Origin: Planctomycetota bacterium
Lineage (GTDB): Bacteria > Planctomycetota > Phycisphaerae > Phycisphaerales > UBA1924
Assembly (NCBI GenBank): GCA_024280755.1
Contig: JAJRPN010000023.1
Coordinates: forward strand, 1-50,283
Reading direction: 5' to 3'
Length of the DNA stretch: 50,283 bases
In this document: one piece after another, positions 16,586 through 25,187 of the stretch
Layout: every line of letters begins with the position of its first letter
Numbering within the stretch: the stretch's first letter is position 1
Translations under genes and position numbers: made by a program
The notes under the pieces: model-generated
What the model was told of the DNA's origin: nothing
Seen by the model: only the letters and a program-made list of their open reading frames with translations
Databases searched by the model: none

Positions 16586-19282
16586 TCACTCCTCGGCTTT
16601 GATCTGTTGGTTCAGTGCGTCGAGTCGGCGTTGGTGGATCTGGCGGTCGGGTTCGAGGGCGATGAGGGCTTCGAGCTGATGCACGGCTTCGTCCATGTTG
16701 TTGGTGAGGAGCGCGACTCTGGCAGCCCGTTCGCGTTGGTCCGCGTCATACGGGGCGATGCTTACGGCACGCAGTGCTCTTTGCATGGCGAACTTGGCAT
16801 GATCAGGTTGAACCCCTTGAGCATAGAGCAATGCAAGCTCGCCAGCGTAGGCTGGGGAGTAGGTTTCTCTTGCATCGAGGTACTCGAGAAAAGGGATCGC
16901 CTGTTTGCGTTCATCGAATGAATCGCCAGCAAGGTAGTGCTTGGCGAGTCGGCGGTGGGGGGATTCATCGGTCGGGCGGACGGTAATGGCATGCTCAAGC
17001 ATCGAGACAAGCTCAGGCGAGAGTCGGGTGTCTGCGCCGACGAGGGCGATGCCGATTCGGAGCGTGATGAGTTGGGGATGGTCGGGGTATTGCTCAAGGA
17101 GTGTGTTGATCTCGGCGACGGTTGGGATGGCAGCAGTTGATTCGTCATCGGTGTCGAAGAAATCGGCAAGGTCGGGCACGCCTTGGACCAAGATCAATCC
17201 GCGATCGAGAAGCTGATCATGGGCCCAAGTACGAAACTCTTCAAGAAACGATCTCGGCGTGACTGAGAGGACTTGGGCGAAGGCGTCGGTGGCGGATCGG
17301 CCAGCAGCCGAAGCGTCGTAGATATCGAGCGGGGCTTGTTGGCCGTAGTGTTCGATGATATATTCAAACATCCACGCGCCCTGGGCATAGGCAAGCGCCC
17401 TATCTGAGGGTTTCTTTGGGCGGACAAAGGCGGTGTTGATTTCATCAAGGTCGAACAGGGTGTTGTTTTCGTAGGCATTGGTGAGCATGGCCCAGGTGTC
17501 TGACGGGCGGGGGGCATCTTCATTAAACACCGCGTTGGCTTCGGTCATCCAATGGATCACACGGTTCTTCGTGCGTGAGAGATTGACGGTGTGGGTGTAT
17601 TCATGCTGAAGCACGCGTGCCCAGTCATAATGCCCGACGGATGATTTCTTGCCTGCGTGTGGCGCTTCGATCGCGATGACCGGGCCGGTGGATGCTGCCA
17701 TGGTATGAATCGAAGGCATGCCTCCGATACGGACAGCGAACCACTCATGGTTGGGCATGAGTTCGATTTTGGTTTTGGTCGTTGGCTCGTGGTCTACGCC
17801 GCCGGGTTGATCTGAGCAGACGCGTGCGTGGATGCGTTCGAGGACTTGGGGCATCTCGTTTGCGAGAATCTCATCGGTCGATCCGGGTTTGTAGCGGATG
17901 ATGAAATGTTCGGTTTCGATCGTGCTGTAGGAGGCGAGTTCGGTGACGAGTTTGAGCGAGTTTTGTGCGCGAAGATCAAATGGATCAAGTTCGAGCGCAG
18001 CTTCGAGTTCGGCTTTGGCGTGTTTGTCTTCGCCGGCTTGCACAAGCAAGAGCCCAAGATCTAGGCGAGGCTGTGCCCAGTGTGGGGCGCGTTGAATTGT
18101 TCGCCGAAGCATCTCGGCGGCATAGGTGTATTGGCGATATTCAGCAAGCGTTCGAGCGACGCGCATTAATGCGTAAGGTGAGTTGGGCGAAAGCTCGTCG
18201 TATTGCTGGAGCAAGTGTTGGGCCGATCGCATCCGAAAACCCGCAGCAGCCGCAGCAGCATTGAGTTCGAGCAGTTCACGCTGGTCGGGCATGTTGGCAA
18301 GAATCTGATCGATCGCGTGTTCGGCGCCTTCAGGATCTTTTCGGCGGAGCGCGATTCTCGCATGGATAATCGCTGAGTGAAGCGTTGGCGGGAGGTCTTT
18401 CGCATCGCTCTGCATAGCCCCGGCGGCGATGGTGTCAAGCTTGGTTGCGATTTCTTCGGCTGCGTCAAAGTCGAATGAATCGATCGCCATGTTAGCGATC
18501 AACGAAGCCGCTTGGGCATTGCGCGGATGCAAACGAAGCGTTTCGACGGCTGCGGTATGCGCATCTTTGTAGTTGTTGTGTGCCCAGAGCAGCTTGGCTT
18601 CGACGAGTCGAATGCGCCAGCTGAGCCGATCGAGGTTGTCGCGGCCGTTGGCGAGGAGTTTGGCGAGGTTCTGATATTGGGTCTTTGCATCCGCCTGAGG
18701 GCCTCGCAGGCGGGTGAGCAGCATCAACCCTTCGACACCATATGCGAGTTCGTCAGAATCAGAGATGATCGATTCGGCCATTTCCGTTTCGATATTAACG
18801 AGTGTGGCGATGGCTGCGCTTTGATGTCCAAGCATTTCGAGGGCTTGGGCATGGATAAAGAGTTCTGTGATGGTGAGCCGACCGATTGGCAGATCGATCA
18901 AATCGAGCGCAAGCTGAGGCTGCCCTTGCTTGAGTGCCGCGATCGCGCGATCTGTCCGATCAGCTTCAGGGTGCGAAAGCCAAGGGTGGTCATACACCCC
19001 AACAGCCAACGCAGCCCGGGCAGCATAGATCGGATTTTCTAAATCGGCTTGGGTCCAAAGCCCATGATTGACACGAAGCTCGGCGCGTTCTTCATCGGTC
19101 AAAAAACCGGCATAGAGTTTGTCTTTGAGCGCCTGTGTGATCTGCCCGAGCTCTTCAGGAACACCCACACGCTCGGCTGGTTGATGATTATGATCGAGTT
19201 TGATAGTCGGTTCGACGCCGGTTTGTGCATTGGCTATCGAGGCAGAGAGAATAAGAAGTAACGCGAGGGGCAGTGGATTCAT
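16586..19282 (-). CDS. secreted TPR-repeat protein with gluzincin-type metallopeptidase domain
   Basis: An 898-residue exported protein. The signal peptide is MNPLPLALLLILSASIANA. About residues 100-480 are tetratricopeptide-like helical repeats. A peptidase_MA-like domain follows with the zinc motif HEYTH (about residues 560-564) and, about 20 residues on, HWMTEANAVFNED, supplying the third ligand Glu. The C-terminal 200 residues return to TPR-like repeats ending in DALNQQIKAEE. The start two bases after the upstream stop was chosen because it begins the signal peptide. It is in a tight operon with the LolA-like gene before it and the ankyrin gene after it. The substrate is unknown; two protein-binding partners suggest a periplasmic complex (inference). 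Confidence 0.85.
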   Translation of the reverse strand: MNPLPLALLLILSASIANAQTGVEPTIKLDHNHQPAERVGVPEELGQITQALKDKLYAGFLTDEERAELRVNHGLWTQADLENPIYAARAALAVGVYDHPWLSHPEADRTDRAIAALKQGQPQLALDLIDLPIGRLTITELFIHAQALEMLGHQSAAIATLVNIETEMAESIISDSDELAYGVEGLMLLTRLRGPQADAKTQYQNLAKLLANGRDNLDRLSWRIRLVEAKLLWAHNNYKDAHTAAVETLRLHPRNAQAASLIANMAIDSFDFDAAEEIATKLDTIAAGAMQSDAKDLPPTLHSAIIHARIALRRKDPEGAEHAIDQILANMPDQRELLELNAAAAAAGFRMRSAQHLLQQYDELSPNSPYALMRVARTLAEYRQYTYAAEMLRRTIQRAPHWAQPRLDLGLLLVQAGEDKHAKAELEAALELDPFDLRAQNSLKLVTELASYSTIETEHFIIRYKPGSTDEILANEMPQVLERIHARVCSDQPGGVDHEPTTKTKIELMPNHEWFAVRIGGMPSIHTMAASTGPVIAIEAPHAGKKSSVGHYDWARVLQHEYTHTVNLSRTKNRVIHWMTEANAVFNEDAPRPSDTWAMLTNAYENNTLFDLDEINTAFVRPKKPSDRALAYAQGAWMFEYIIEHYGQQAPLDIYDASAAGRSATDAFAQVLSVTPRSFLEEFRTWAHDQLLDRGLILVQGVPDLADFFDTDDESTAAIPTVAEINTLLEQYPDHPQLITLRIGIALVGADTRLSPELVSMLEHAITVRPTDESPHRRLAKHYLAGDSFDERKQAIPFLEYLDARETYSPAYAGELALLYAQGVQPDHAKFAMQRALRAVSIAPYDADQRERAARVALLTNNMDEAVHQLEALIALEPDRQIHQRRLDALNQQIKAEE

Positions 19283-19284
19283 TC

Positions 19285-20148
19285 CTAGTCGTTCCCTTGG
19301 CCACGCCAGTACGAGCTCTGGATTCGCCATCCATCGCGTGCGTCGGGGGTTGTGGTGTCGAAGACTTCTGATGGAATGTCAGTATTCGTTTGAACAGACC
19401 AAAGCTCGACGATTTGGAGATCGCCCGTCCATTCGGCTTTGATGTAGAGCGCAGGCTGCAAGGTTTGGGGGTTGATCCATATACGAACCCATTCCCAATC
19501 ATCTTCAAATCCAGAGCCAGGCTTTGGCGTAAGCACAAGCTGGGTCGCGCTGGTGATGTATGGAAGCTCAGCGAGATAACCCAGCTCTGGGAAGTCTGCG
19601 TTGTCAACGAGGCTCTCGGTTGCGGGCAAAATTTCAGCATCATACGAGGCAAGCAAACGATCTTTGTCGTGCCCTACTGAGACCCAGAACGGAGCATCGC
19701 GCATGAGTTCCATTGGATCAAGCGTCTGTCCAGCAGGGACAAGCTCGCGTTTGTTGAACTGCTTATCCTGAGGCAGGCGTTCGATGAGCCACCGTCCGTC
19801 GAAGATGAACTGCTCGTCAATAATTTCGAGCCGATCGTCAAACTCAATTTGCTTAAATGAAACCGAGTAGTGGCGCGTGCCGTCGGGTTGTCTTTGGATC
19901 GCGAGTTTGCCGTAGCGTTGTTGACGATCACCTTCGAGCGATTTGATGGTGGTAAACCGAATCACACCTGTGAGCGAGTCGGTTGTTTGGTCATGAGCCG
20001 AAAGCGCATCGAGCAGTTCGCCCGCATTGGCAAACTTCGGCGTAGATTCTGCTTGTTGCTCACCAGCCGGGGCAGCTTCGGGTTCGATGGCAGAGAGCGA
20101 CCCAAGGGTGAGAGATGAAGCGAGGATGGCGGCAAGGATGATGGTCAT
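19285..20148 (-). CDS. LolA-like periplasmic protein
   Basis: A 287-residue exported protein: signal peptide MTIILAAILASSLTLGSLSA, then a region of beta strands of the kind seen in outer-membrane lipoprotein carrier LolA (e.g. GVIRFTTIKSLEGDRQQRYG, QFIFDGRWLIER, RIWINPQTLQPALY). Planctomycetes carry many divergent LolA-type proteins; which one delivers lipoproteins is not known to me. It is followed after two bases by the TPR/peptidase gene and lies 46 bases after ruvX, all on one strand. An alternative is a DUF1571-like beta-barrel protein. Confidence 0.65.
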   Translation of the reverse strand: MTIILAAILASSLTLGSLSAIEPEAAPAGEQQAESTPKFANAGELLDALSAHDQTTDSLTGVIRFTTIKSLEGDRQQRYGKLAIQRQPDGTRHYSVSFKQIEFDDRLEIIDEQFIFDGRWLIERLPQDKQFNKRELVPAGQTLDPMELMRDAPFWVSVGHDKDRLLASYDAEILPATESLVDNADFPELGYLAELPYITSATQLVLTPKPGSGFEDDWEWVRIWINPQTLQPALYIKAEWTGDLQIVELWSVQTNTDIPSEVFDTTTPDARDGWRIQSSYWRGQGND

Positions 20149-20194
20149 GATATATCTATTCTCTTACGCTCGGCGAGCGGCTTTGTTGCAGGCT

Positions 20195-20662
20195 TTATGC
20201 TGATTCCATCGGCAATATCGTATCAATCGCACTATCAGGGTCATCAAGGTACGACTGGGCAATGGTCGCCGCCGCGATCGCGTCTCGTCGTTTTTTCTTC
20301 TGCTTGTGCGTTAATCCGGTCTGGGCCATACGGGCATTGGCCGCGATCGAGGTTCGGCGCTCGTCGACGAGGATAATCGGCATCTTGGAGGCATTGGCCA
20401 GGCGTTGGGCGAAGACCCGAGCCAGCTTGGCGCGTGGGCCTTCGGTGTTGTCCATGTTGAGCGGGATTCCAAGGAGCATCTCTGTATCTCTACCGCCCGT
20501 ATTGGCGTGGAGCTGACGAAGAATCTCATCGAGAAGCGCCTGCCCGTCGTTGCGTTCGATCGGGATCTCGATCAACCCGGCTGGCGAAGCGATGTTGGTA
20601 ATCCGATCGCCCAGGGCCAAGCCCGTCCGTTGGTCACCAAGATCTACCGCGAAGATACGCAT
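20195..20662 (-). CDS. ruvX: Holliday junction resolvase-like RuvX/YqgF
   Basis: A 155-residue RNase H-fold nuclease of the YqgF/RuvX family, linked to 16S rRNA 5'-end processing and Holliday-junction resolution. Visible motifs are the N-terminal FAVDLGDQRTGLA with the first catalytic Asp, ILVDERRTS with the second acidic site, and KRRDAIAAATIAQSYL with the last Asp. The start at MRIFAVDLG gives the normal N-terminus; an ATG 14 codons upstream would overlap the start of the divergent VOC gene. ruvA lies about 1.6 kb away on the same strand, but ruvB and ruvC are not present. Confidence 0.92.
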   Translation of the reverse strand: MRIFAVDLGDQRTGLALGDRITNIASPAGLIEIPIERNDGQALLDEILRQLHANTGGRDTEMLLGIPLNMDNTEGPRAKLARVFAQRLANASKMPIILVDERRTSIAANARMAQTGLTHKQKKKRRDAIAAATIAQSYLDDPDSAIDTILPMESA

Positions 20663-20702
20663 AGGCAATGGTAGGGGAGCAGCCGGGGATATATGATCCG
20701 CC

Positions 20703-21089
20703 ATGAATCAACAAATCGTCCAGATCATGATCCTTATCCGCGACTACGACCAAGCCATCGAGTTTTACACCAAGGCTCTGGGTTTCGAGCTTCTCGAAGA
20801 CACCAAACGCAGCGAAACCAAGCGATGGGTGCGGGTTGCTCCTGCTGGCGGCGGGTGCTCGATGCTTCTGGCTAAAGCCGTCACCCCAGAGCAAGAAGCA
20901 TGCGTCGGCAATCAATCCGCAGGCAAGGTGCTGCTGTTCATCCATACCGATGACTTCGATGCGTACTACGCCCATCTCCAATCCCACAGCGTCAAGTTCG
21001 TCGGCGAACCCAGAGACGAAGAGTATGGCAAGGTCGTTGTCTTCGAAGATCTCTCCGGCAACAAGTGGGATCTGATCGAACCCAAGTAA
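20703..21089 (+). CDS. VOC (glyoxalase/bleomycin-resistance fold) protein
   Basis: A 128-residue VOC-superfamily protein. It has the paired beta-alpha-beta-beta-beta modules: QIMILIRDYDQAIEFYTKAL at the start and FIHTDDFDAYYAHLQ in the second half, ending VVVFEDLSGNKWDLIEP. The C-terminal Glu of VVFEDLSGN is a usual metal ligand. The substrate cannot be read from sequence; lactoylglutathione lyase, dioxygenase and resistance proteins share the fold. It stands alone, divergent from ruvX and convergent with the mannose-1-phosphate guanylyltransferase gene, four bases from its stop. Confidence 0.85.
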   Translation: MNQQIVQIMILIRDYDQAIEFYTKALGFELLEDTKRSETKRWVRVAPAGGGCSMLLAKAVTPEQEACVGNQSAGKVLLFIHTDDFDAYYAHLQSHSVKFVGEPRDEEYGKVVVFEDLSGNKWDLIEPK

Positions 21090-21092
21090 GGC

Positions 21093-22193
21093 TTACTTCA
21101 AGCCGTCAGGCAACTCGTCGTGGAGCTTCTTGATGTCCTGTGCGCGATCCTTCGGAATCACCAGCGTCGCCCGATCGGTACGGATCACGATCAGATCGTC
21201 GCAACCAACCAGTGCAATCGTGTGATCAGAATCGGTCTCGCCGATGATGATGTTGTTGTTGGCTTCGTAGGTCGCAATATTCACACCCGCAGCTTTGTTG
21301 CCATTGGCATCCGCATCAAGCGTCTCGCCATACGCTGGCCATGACCCGACATCGAGCCAGGTGATTTCCATTTTGACACCAACAATCGAGACATCCGATT
21401 CGCCGGCTGCCGGCTCCATGATGCCATAGTCGACGGAGGTTTTTTCGAGCTTGGGATAAATCTCATCAAGCACGGCTTGCTGTTGATCCGTACCCCACGC
21501 GTCTGCGAGTTGCTGAATCAACTTCGCATTCTCAGGCATGAACCGCTCATAGAGCTTGAGCAGGGTTTGTGCGTGGAAGACAAACATCCCCGCGTTCCAG
21601 TCGTAGCGACCAGACTGGAAATACGCCTCAGCCTTTTCCAATGGCGGCTTCTCAATAAACCGCGCGACATGGAACGCCTGTTTGTCTGTATCCTTGATCG
21701 GATCACCATGCTCGATGTAGCCATAGCCCGTCGCCGGGTGATCGGGCTTGATTCCAAAGGTGACCAATCGGGAGGGGTCTTCTTCGACGAGCTTGTATCC
21801 AAGGTCCATCGCACTGTTAAAGACATCATCAGGCTCAATGAGCTGGTCGGCAGTGAGCACCGAGAAGATCGCGTCGGGGTCTTCTTTTGCGAAGACGGCT
21901 GCCGCGAACGCGACAGCGTTCACCGTATCGCGTGGCTGAGGCTCACCAAGAATGTGCGCATCATCAAACGCTGGCAATCCTTCACGGATCTGTGAACGGT
22001 ACCGCTCGCCGGTGCAGATGTATTGCTTGTCGGCTGGCACCAGCTTCGAAGCCCGCTCGGCGGCGATCTCCAACAACGACATTGTCTTGCCATCTTTGTG
22101 GATGAACTTGATGAGCTGTTTGGGTTGTCCATCACGAGACATCGGCCAAAGCCGAGTGCCCGAGCCGCCCGCCATAATCATTGAGTAACGCAT
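21093..22193 (-). CDS. manC: mannose-1-phosphate guanylyltransferase
   Basis: A 366-residue cytosolic nucleotidyltransferase forming GDP-mannose from mannose-1-phosphate and GTP. The nucleotide-binding signature IMAGGSGTRLWPMSR is at the N-terminus (start MRYSMIMAGG), FIEKP and NAGMFVF lie in the middle, and the C-terminal beta-helix ends in VGCDDLIVIRTDRATLVIPK. It lacks the fused phosphomannose isomerase domain found in long ManC/AlgA proteins. GDP-mannose feeds glycans; a FlaA1/CapD-like gene lies nearby and a glycosyltransferase gene further away. A long inverted repeat sits just upstream. Confidence 0.93.
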   Translation of the reverse strand: MRYSMIMAGGSGTRLWPMSRDGQPKQLIKFIHKDGKTMSLLEIAAERASKLVPADKQYICTGERYRSQIREGLPAFDDAHILGEPQPRDTVNAVAFAAAVFAKEDPDAIFSVLTADQLIEPDDVFNSAMDLGYKLVEEDPSRLVTFGIKPDHPATGYGYIEHGDPIKDTDKQAFHVARFIEKPPLEKAEAYFQSGRYDWNAGMFVFHAQTLLKLYERFMPENAKLIQQLADAWGTDQQQAVLDEIYPKLEKTSVDYGIMEPAAGESDVSIVGVKMEITWLDVGSWPAYGETLDADANGNKAAGVNIATYEANNNIIIGETDSDHTIALVGCDDLIVIRTDRATLVIPKDRAQDIKKLHDELPDGLK

Positions 22194-22216
22194 AATAATC
22201 CTTGTCAAATGTCTTT

Positions 22217-22294
22217 ACGAGCCGCGACCGTGAGGAAGCGGTCTTTCTGGTTTTACAAAGCTTCGAAGACCACTCCCTCACGGTCGCGGCTCGT
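22217..22294. repeat. long inverted repeat, copy 1
   Basis: Two arms of about 29 bases (22217-22245 and 22266-22294) pair with two mismatches around a loop of about 20 bases. The outer arm begins ACGAGCCGCGACCGTGAGG. A second element with nearly the same arms but a different loop lies at 35625-35706. The element begins 15 bases beyond the ruvA stop and ends 23 bases before manC. There is no T tract, so it is not a typical intrinsic terminator. Confidence 0.85.
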
Positions 22295-22309
22295 TGGGAA
22301 ATAATTTTC

Positions 22310-22960
22310 TCATGCGCCCGCGAAGACGGCGTTCACAATGGTATCGACATCGGCTGCCGAATCGACCCGCGTGAGGGCAAGCTGCACCTTTTGCTCGGCG
22401 TTGGCTCGTTGCTCGCCCAATGTCACCAACGCAGCGATCGCTTCGACCGCTGCTGCGGGCAGGGTCGGATGCTCAATAAAACTCGCAGGCTGGGGTGAGT
22501 CAGGATTGAAAATCGCGTCGTCAGCGAACCGTTCGACCTTGCCGGTGAGCTGGGCGATGATGGTTTCGGCGGTGCGTTTGCCGATCTCGGGGAGCTTGAC
22601 GAGGGCTTTGGTGTCTTTATTGATGATCGCCATCGCGATATTGGCCGGCGGCTCGATCATCGCGCGGAGGGCTTTCTTTGATCCGACGCCTTTGACGGTG
22701 GTGAAGACCTCGAAAAAACTGCGATCCGAGACGGATGCAAACCCGATCAGGCGCGGAATAAAGCTGGTGCCTTGCCCTTGGGATTCGAGATACAGGTGCG
22801 TATGGAGGGTGATCGTGGTGTTGATCTGGGATTCGAGATCATGCGCAAGGTATGCTGGGATCAGCACTTCGATCGCCATCATGGCCGTCGGCGTGAGGGT
22901 CGCAGTGGGGATCGATCCCTCAGCGATGGATTCGAGATTGGCAGTCAGTCGTGTAAGCAT
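22310..22960 (-). CDS. ruvA: Holliday junction branch migration protein RuvA
   Basis: A 216-residue RuvA, which binds four-way junctions and loads the RuvB motor. An N-terminal OB fold (LTPTAMMAIEVLIPAYLA) is followed by two helix-hairpin-helix motifs (VKGVGSKKALRAM and LPEIGKRTAETII) and a C-terminal RuvB-binding domain (AVEAIAALVTLGEQRANAE). The N-terminal domain is divergent. The start at MLTRLTANLE fits the family; no Shine-Dalgarno sequence is visible. It has no ruvB or ruvC neighbour. It is divergent from the sugar-dehydratase gene. Confidence 0.93.
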   Translation of the reverse strand: MLTRLTANLESIAEGSIPTATLTPTAMMAIEVLIPAYLAHDLESQINTTITLHTHLYLESQGQGTSFIPRLIGFASVSDRSFFEVFTTVKGVGSKKALRAMIEPPANIAMAIINKDTKALVKLPEIGKRTAETIIAQLTGKVERFADDAIFNPDSPQPASFIEHPTLPAAAVEAIAALVTLGEQRANAEQKVQLALTRVDSAADVDTIVNAVFAGA

Positions 22961-23051
22961 GTAAGCAGAGGATACCCGGATTTGAGCGCAGACATTGCGG
23001 TTTCGGGTCGAAAAGCGGTATGTTTCGGGCGAATCAGCCGATAGGGAGAGC

Positions 23052-24608
23052 ATGACCCATTCGCCTCAGAACCGATCTGCCCGATCCAGCCAATCCAATC
23101 GATCCATCGTCGTAGGCACCGCTCAGGCATGCTCGCTCGTGATTCGCCAGTTAGCCGCCTTGGAAACCTCGCCCGAAATCGTCGGCGTGGTGCTGGTGGA
23201 TTCGCCGAACACAACGGCCATCGAAGATGCTGCTGTACTCGGTTCGGTCGATGATCTGATCGGGTTGTGCGCTAGCAACAACATCGCCAGCGCGATCGTC
23301 ACCCTGCCCGCATCGCATCGTTCGATGTGGCGTGAGATCAGTATTTCATTGCACCGCGCCGGCGTGGTTGAGCGGTTCGTGCCGCCGATGGATGAACTCT
23401 TAAGCTGTGCGCCTCAGGTCGCGGTGTCTCCGACTGTTGCGGTTGGTGCGCCGCGGATCGACCTCGCCAAACTCGTCGGGCGCGAAGCCCATTCGATCGA
23501 TCGCACACTCGTCGGCGAAACCCTTACGAATAAAACGGTCTTGGTCACCGGCGCGGGTGGGTCAATCGGCTCAGAACTGTGCCGACAGATCGCGACATTC
23601 GAGCCCAAGAAGATCGTCCTGATGGAACGGGCCGAGAACGCGCTCTTTGAGATCGATCGTCAGCTCAAAGAAACATTTCCAACGCTCGAACGCGTCGCGG
23701 TCTTGCACGATGTGGTCGATGCCTCACGGACACTGAGCCTGCTCGAACGCTACAAGCCCCAGGTCGTGATTCATGCTGCTGCTCATAAGCATGTGCCTCT
23801 GATGGAAGACCATCCATCGCACGCCGTCACGAACAATGTCTTCGGCACCAAATCAATCGCCGACGCGTCCGTCGCCATCGGCGTCGAGCGTTTCGTGCTT
23901 ATATCCTCGGATAAAGCGGTGAACCCGGTCAATGTGATGGGCGCGACCAAACGCCTCGCCGAGATGTATGTGCAATCGCTCTCCAAGATGACCGGCCTCG
24001 GTTATAACAAGAATACCAAGCTCAGCATGGTCCGCTTCGGCAATGTCCTCGGGTCGGCCTGCTCGGTGCTTCCGATCTGGGCGGATCAGATCGCAGCCGG
24101 TCGTCCGGTGACGGTGACTGATGAACGCATGACGCGATACTTTATGACCATCCCCGAAGCCGCGACGCTTGTGCTTCAAGCCGGCGCGATGTCCGGGCTC
24201 GATGAGCAACCCTCTGGCGAAGTCTTCGTACTCGACATGGGCGAGCCGATCAACATCTTTGGCTTAGCACGCAGGTTCATCCGCGCGTGTGGATACGAAG
24301 CGGTGATCGGTCAGCCGATGGGTTCGAGTTGCTCACCACGATCAGTACCCGTAATCCTGACGGGTTCGCGTCCGGGCGAGAAGCTGCACGAACAACTGAG
24401 TTACGACGCCGAAGGCTTAGAGCGGACAGCCCACCCTGGAATCTACGCATTAGATGACGGCACCGATGTCGAACCCACGACGATCGACGCGATGATCGAG
24501 AGTATGGATACCGCCCGATTGAGTCATTCGCGCAAGGCTGTGCTCGAACAGATCGCCCGGTACATCCCGACGATGAACAGCAATGCGCAATCGGTCTCGG
24601 CAGCATGA
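23052..24608 (+). CDS. FlaA1/CapD-like nucleotide-sugar dehydratase/epimerase, soluble form
   Basis: A 518-residue SDR enzyme of the polysaccharide biosynthesis family. A Rossmann-like N-terminal part (residues about 18-135) resembles the CoA-binding-like domain of CapD/PglF/WbpM, but the four membrane helices usual for that group are absent. The catalytic domain begins with TVLVTGAGGSIGSELCRQIA and carries LISSDKAVNPVNVMGATKR; the Tyr of YxxxK is replaced by Met, as in the long WbpM/PglF branch, while the Lys is kept. The likely reaction is 4,6-dehydration of a UDP-HexNAc. The start has GGGAG upstream. Its stop overlaps the start of the GNAT gene (ATGA), so the two are coupled; they might together make an N-acylated sugar (inference). 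Confidence 0.88.
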   Translation: MTHSPQNRSARSSQSNRSIVVGTAQACSLVIRQLAALETSPEIVGVVLVDSPNTTAIEDAAVLGSVDDLIGLCASNNIASAIVTLPASHRSMWREISISLHRAGVVERFVPPMDELLSCAPQVAVSPTVAVGAPRIDLAKLVGREAHSIDRTLVGETLTNKTVLVTGAGGSIGSELCRQIATFEPKKIVLMERAENALFEIDRQLKETFPTLERVAVLHDVVDASRTLSLLERYKPQVVIHAAAHKHVPLMEDHPSHAVTNNVFGTKSIADASVAIGVERFVLISSDKAVNPVNVMGATKRLAEMYVQSLSKMTGLGYNKNTKLSMVRFGNVLGSACSVLPIWADQIAAGRPVTVTDERMTRYFMTIPEAATLVLQAGAMSGLDEQPSGEVFVLDMGEPINIFGLARRFIRACGYEAVIGQPMGSSCSPRSVPVILTGSRPGEKLHEQLSYDAEGLERTAHPGIYALDDGTDVEPTTIDAMIESMDTARLSHSRKAVLEQIARYIPTMNSNAQSVSAA

Positions 24609-25081
24609 GCGATTACACAGGTTCAGTAGAACTTCGTGCTGTCGTTCCTGACGATCTAGAAATATTCTTCCGCCAACAGCAAGATCCAGAATCGAACGAT
24701 CTCGCCAAGGTCTTCCCTCGATCTCGTTCATATTTCGATGCGCATTGGAAACAATCGCTCTGTGATCCCTCGATCATCGTGAGGACCATTGTGTTTGACG
24801 GGATTGTGGTTGGAAGGGTGACCAGTTTCACAATCGACGATACAACGCTCGTCGGGTATTGGATCGATCGGGTTTGCTGGGGCAAGGGGATCGCGACGCG
24901 AGCGTTGGATGCGTTTGTGAATCTCGTTGAAGCTCGCCCGTTGCATGCTTTGGTAGCAACAAGCAACTTCGGGTCCGTCAAGGTGCTTGAACGGTGCGGG
25001 TTTGTGAAGATCGGCGAGAAGGAATCGCCCGAAGATGAGCGATACGCGGCGTGTATTGAAGCCGAATACATATTAAAATGA
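24605..25081 (+). CDS. GNAT-family N-acetyltransferase (RimJ/RimL-like)
   Basis: A 158-residue acetyltransferase of the GNAT_3 (RimJ/RimL-like) type. The acetyl-CoA loop is WGKGIATRALDAFVN (Q/RxxGxG/A type) and the following ATSNFGSVKVLERCGFVKIG is characteristic. The start overlaps the stop of the sugar-dehydratase gene by four bases, pointing to translational coupling. The substrate may be an aminosugar made in that pathway, or a ribosomal or other protein; sequence alone does not decide. Confidence 0.85.
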   Translation: MSDYTGSVELRAVVPDDLEIFFRQQQDPESNDLAKVFPRSRSYFDAHWKQSLCDPSIIVRTIVFDGIVVGRVTSFTIDDTTLVGYWIDRVCWGKGIATRALDAFVNLVEARPLHALVATSNFGSVKVLERCGFVKIGEKESPEDERYAACIEAEYILK

Positions 25082-25152
25082 GCCGCAAGCCTTTGTTGGT
25101 GCAGGGTTAACAATGCCAGTTGTAAATTCCGATCATTTTCCGAACAAACGGC

Positions 25153-25181
25153 TTGACTTTGTGTTCGGGGGTTGTTATTTT
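25153..25181 (+). promoter_or_regulatory. predicted promoter giving a leaderless comM transcript
   Basis: TTGACT (25153-25158, five of six consensus), a 17-base spacer, and TATTTT (25176-25181, four of six). With the usual spacing, transcription would start at or within a base or two of the comM ATG (25188). That gene has no Shine-Dalgarno sequence, which fits a leaderless message. Confidence 0.55.
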
Positions 25182-25187
25182 AGGTGT

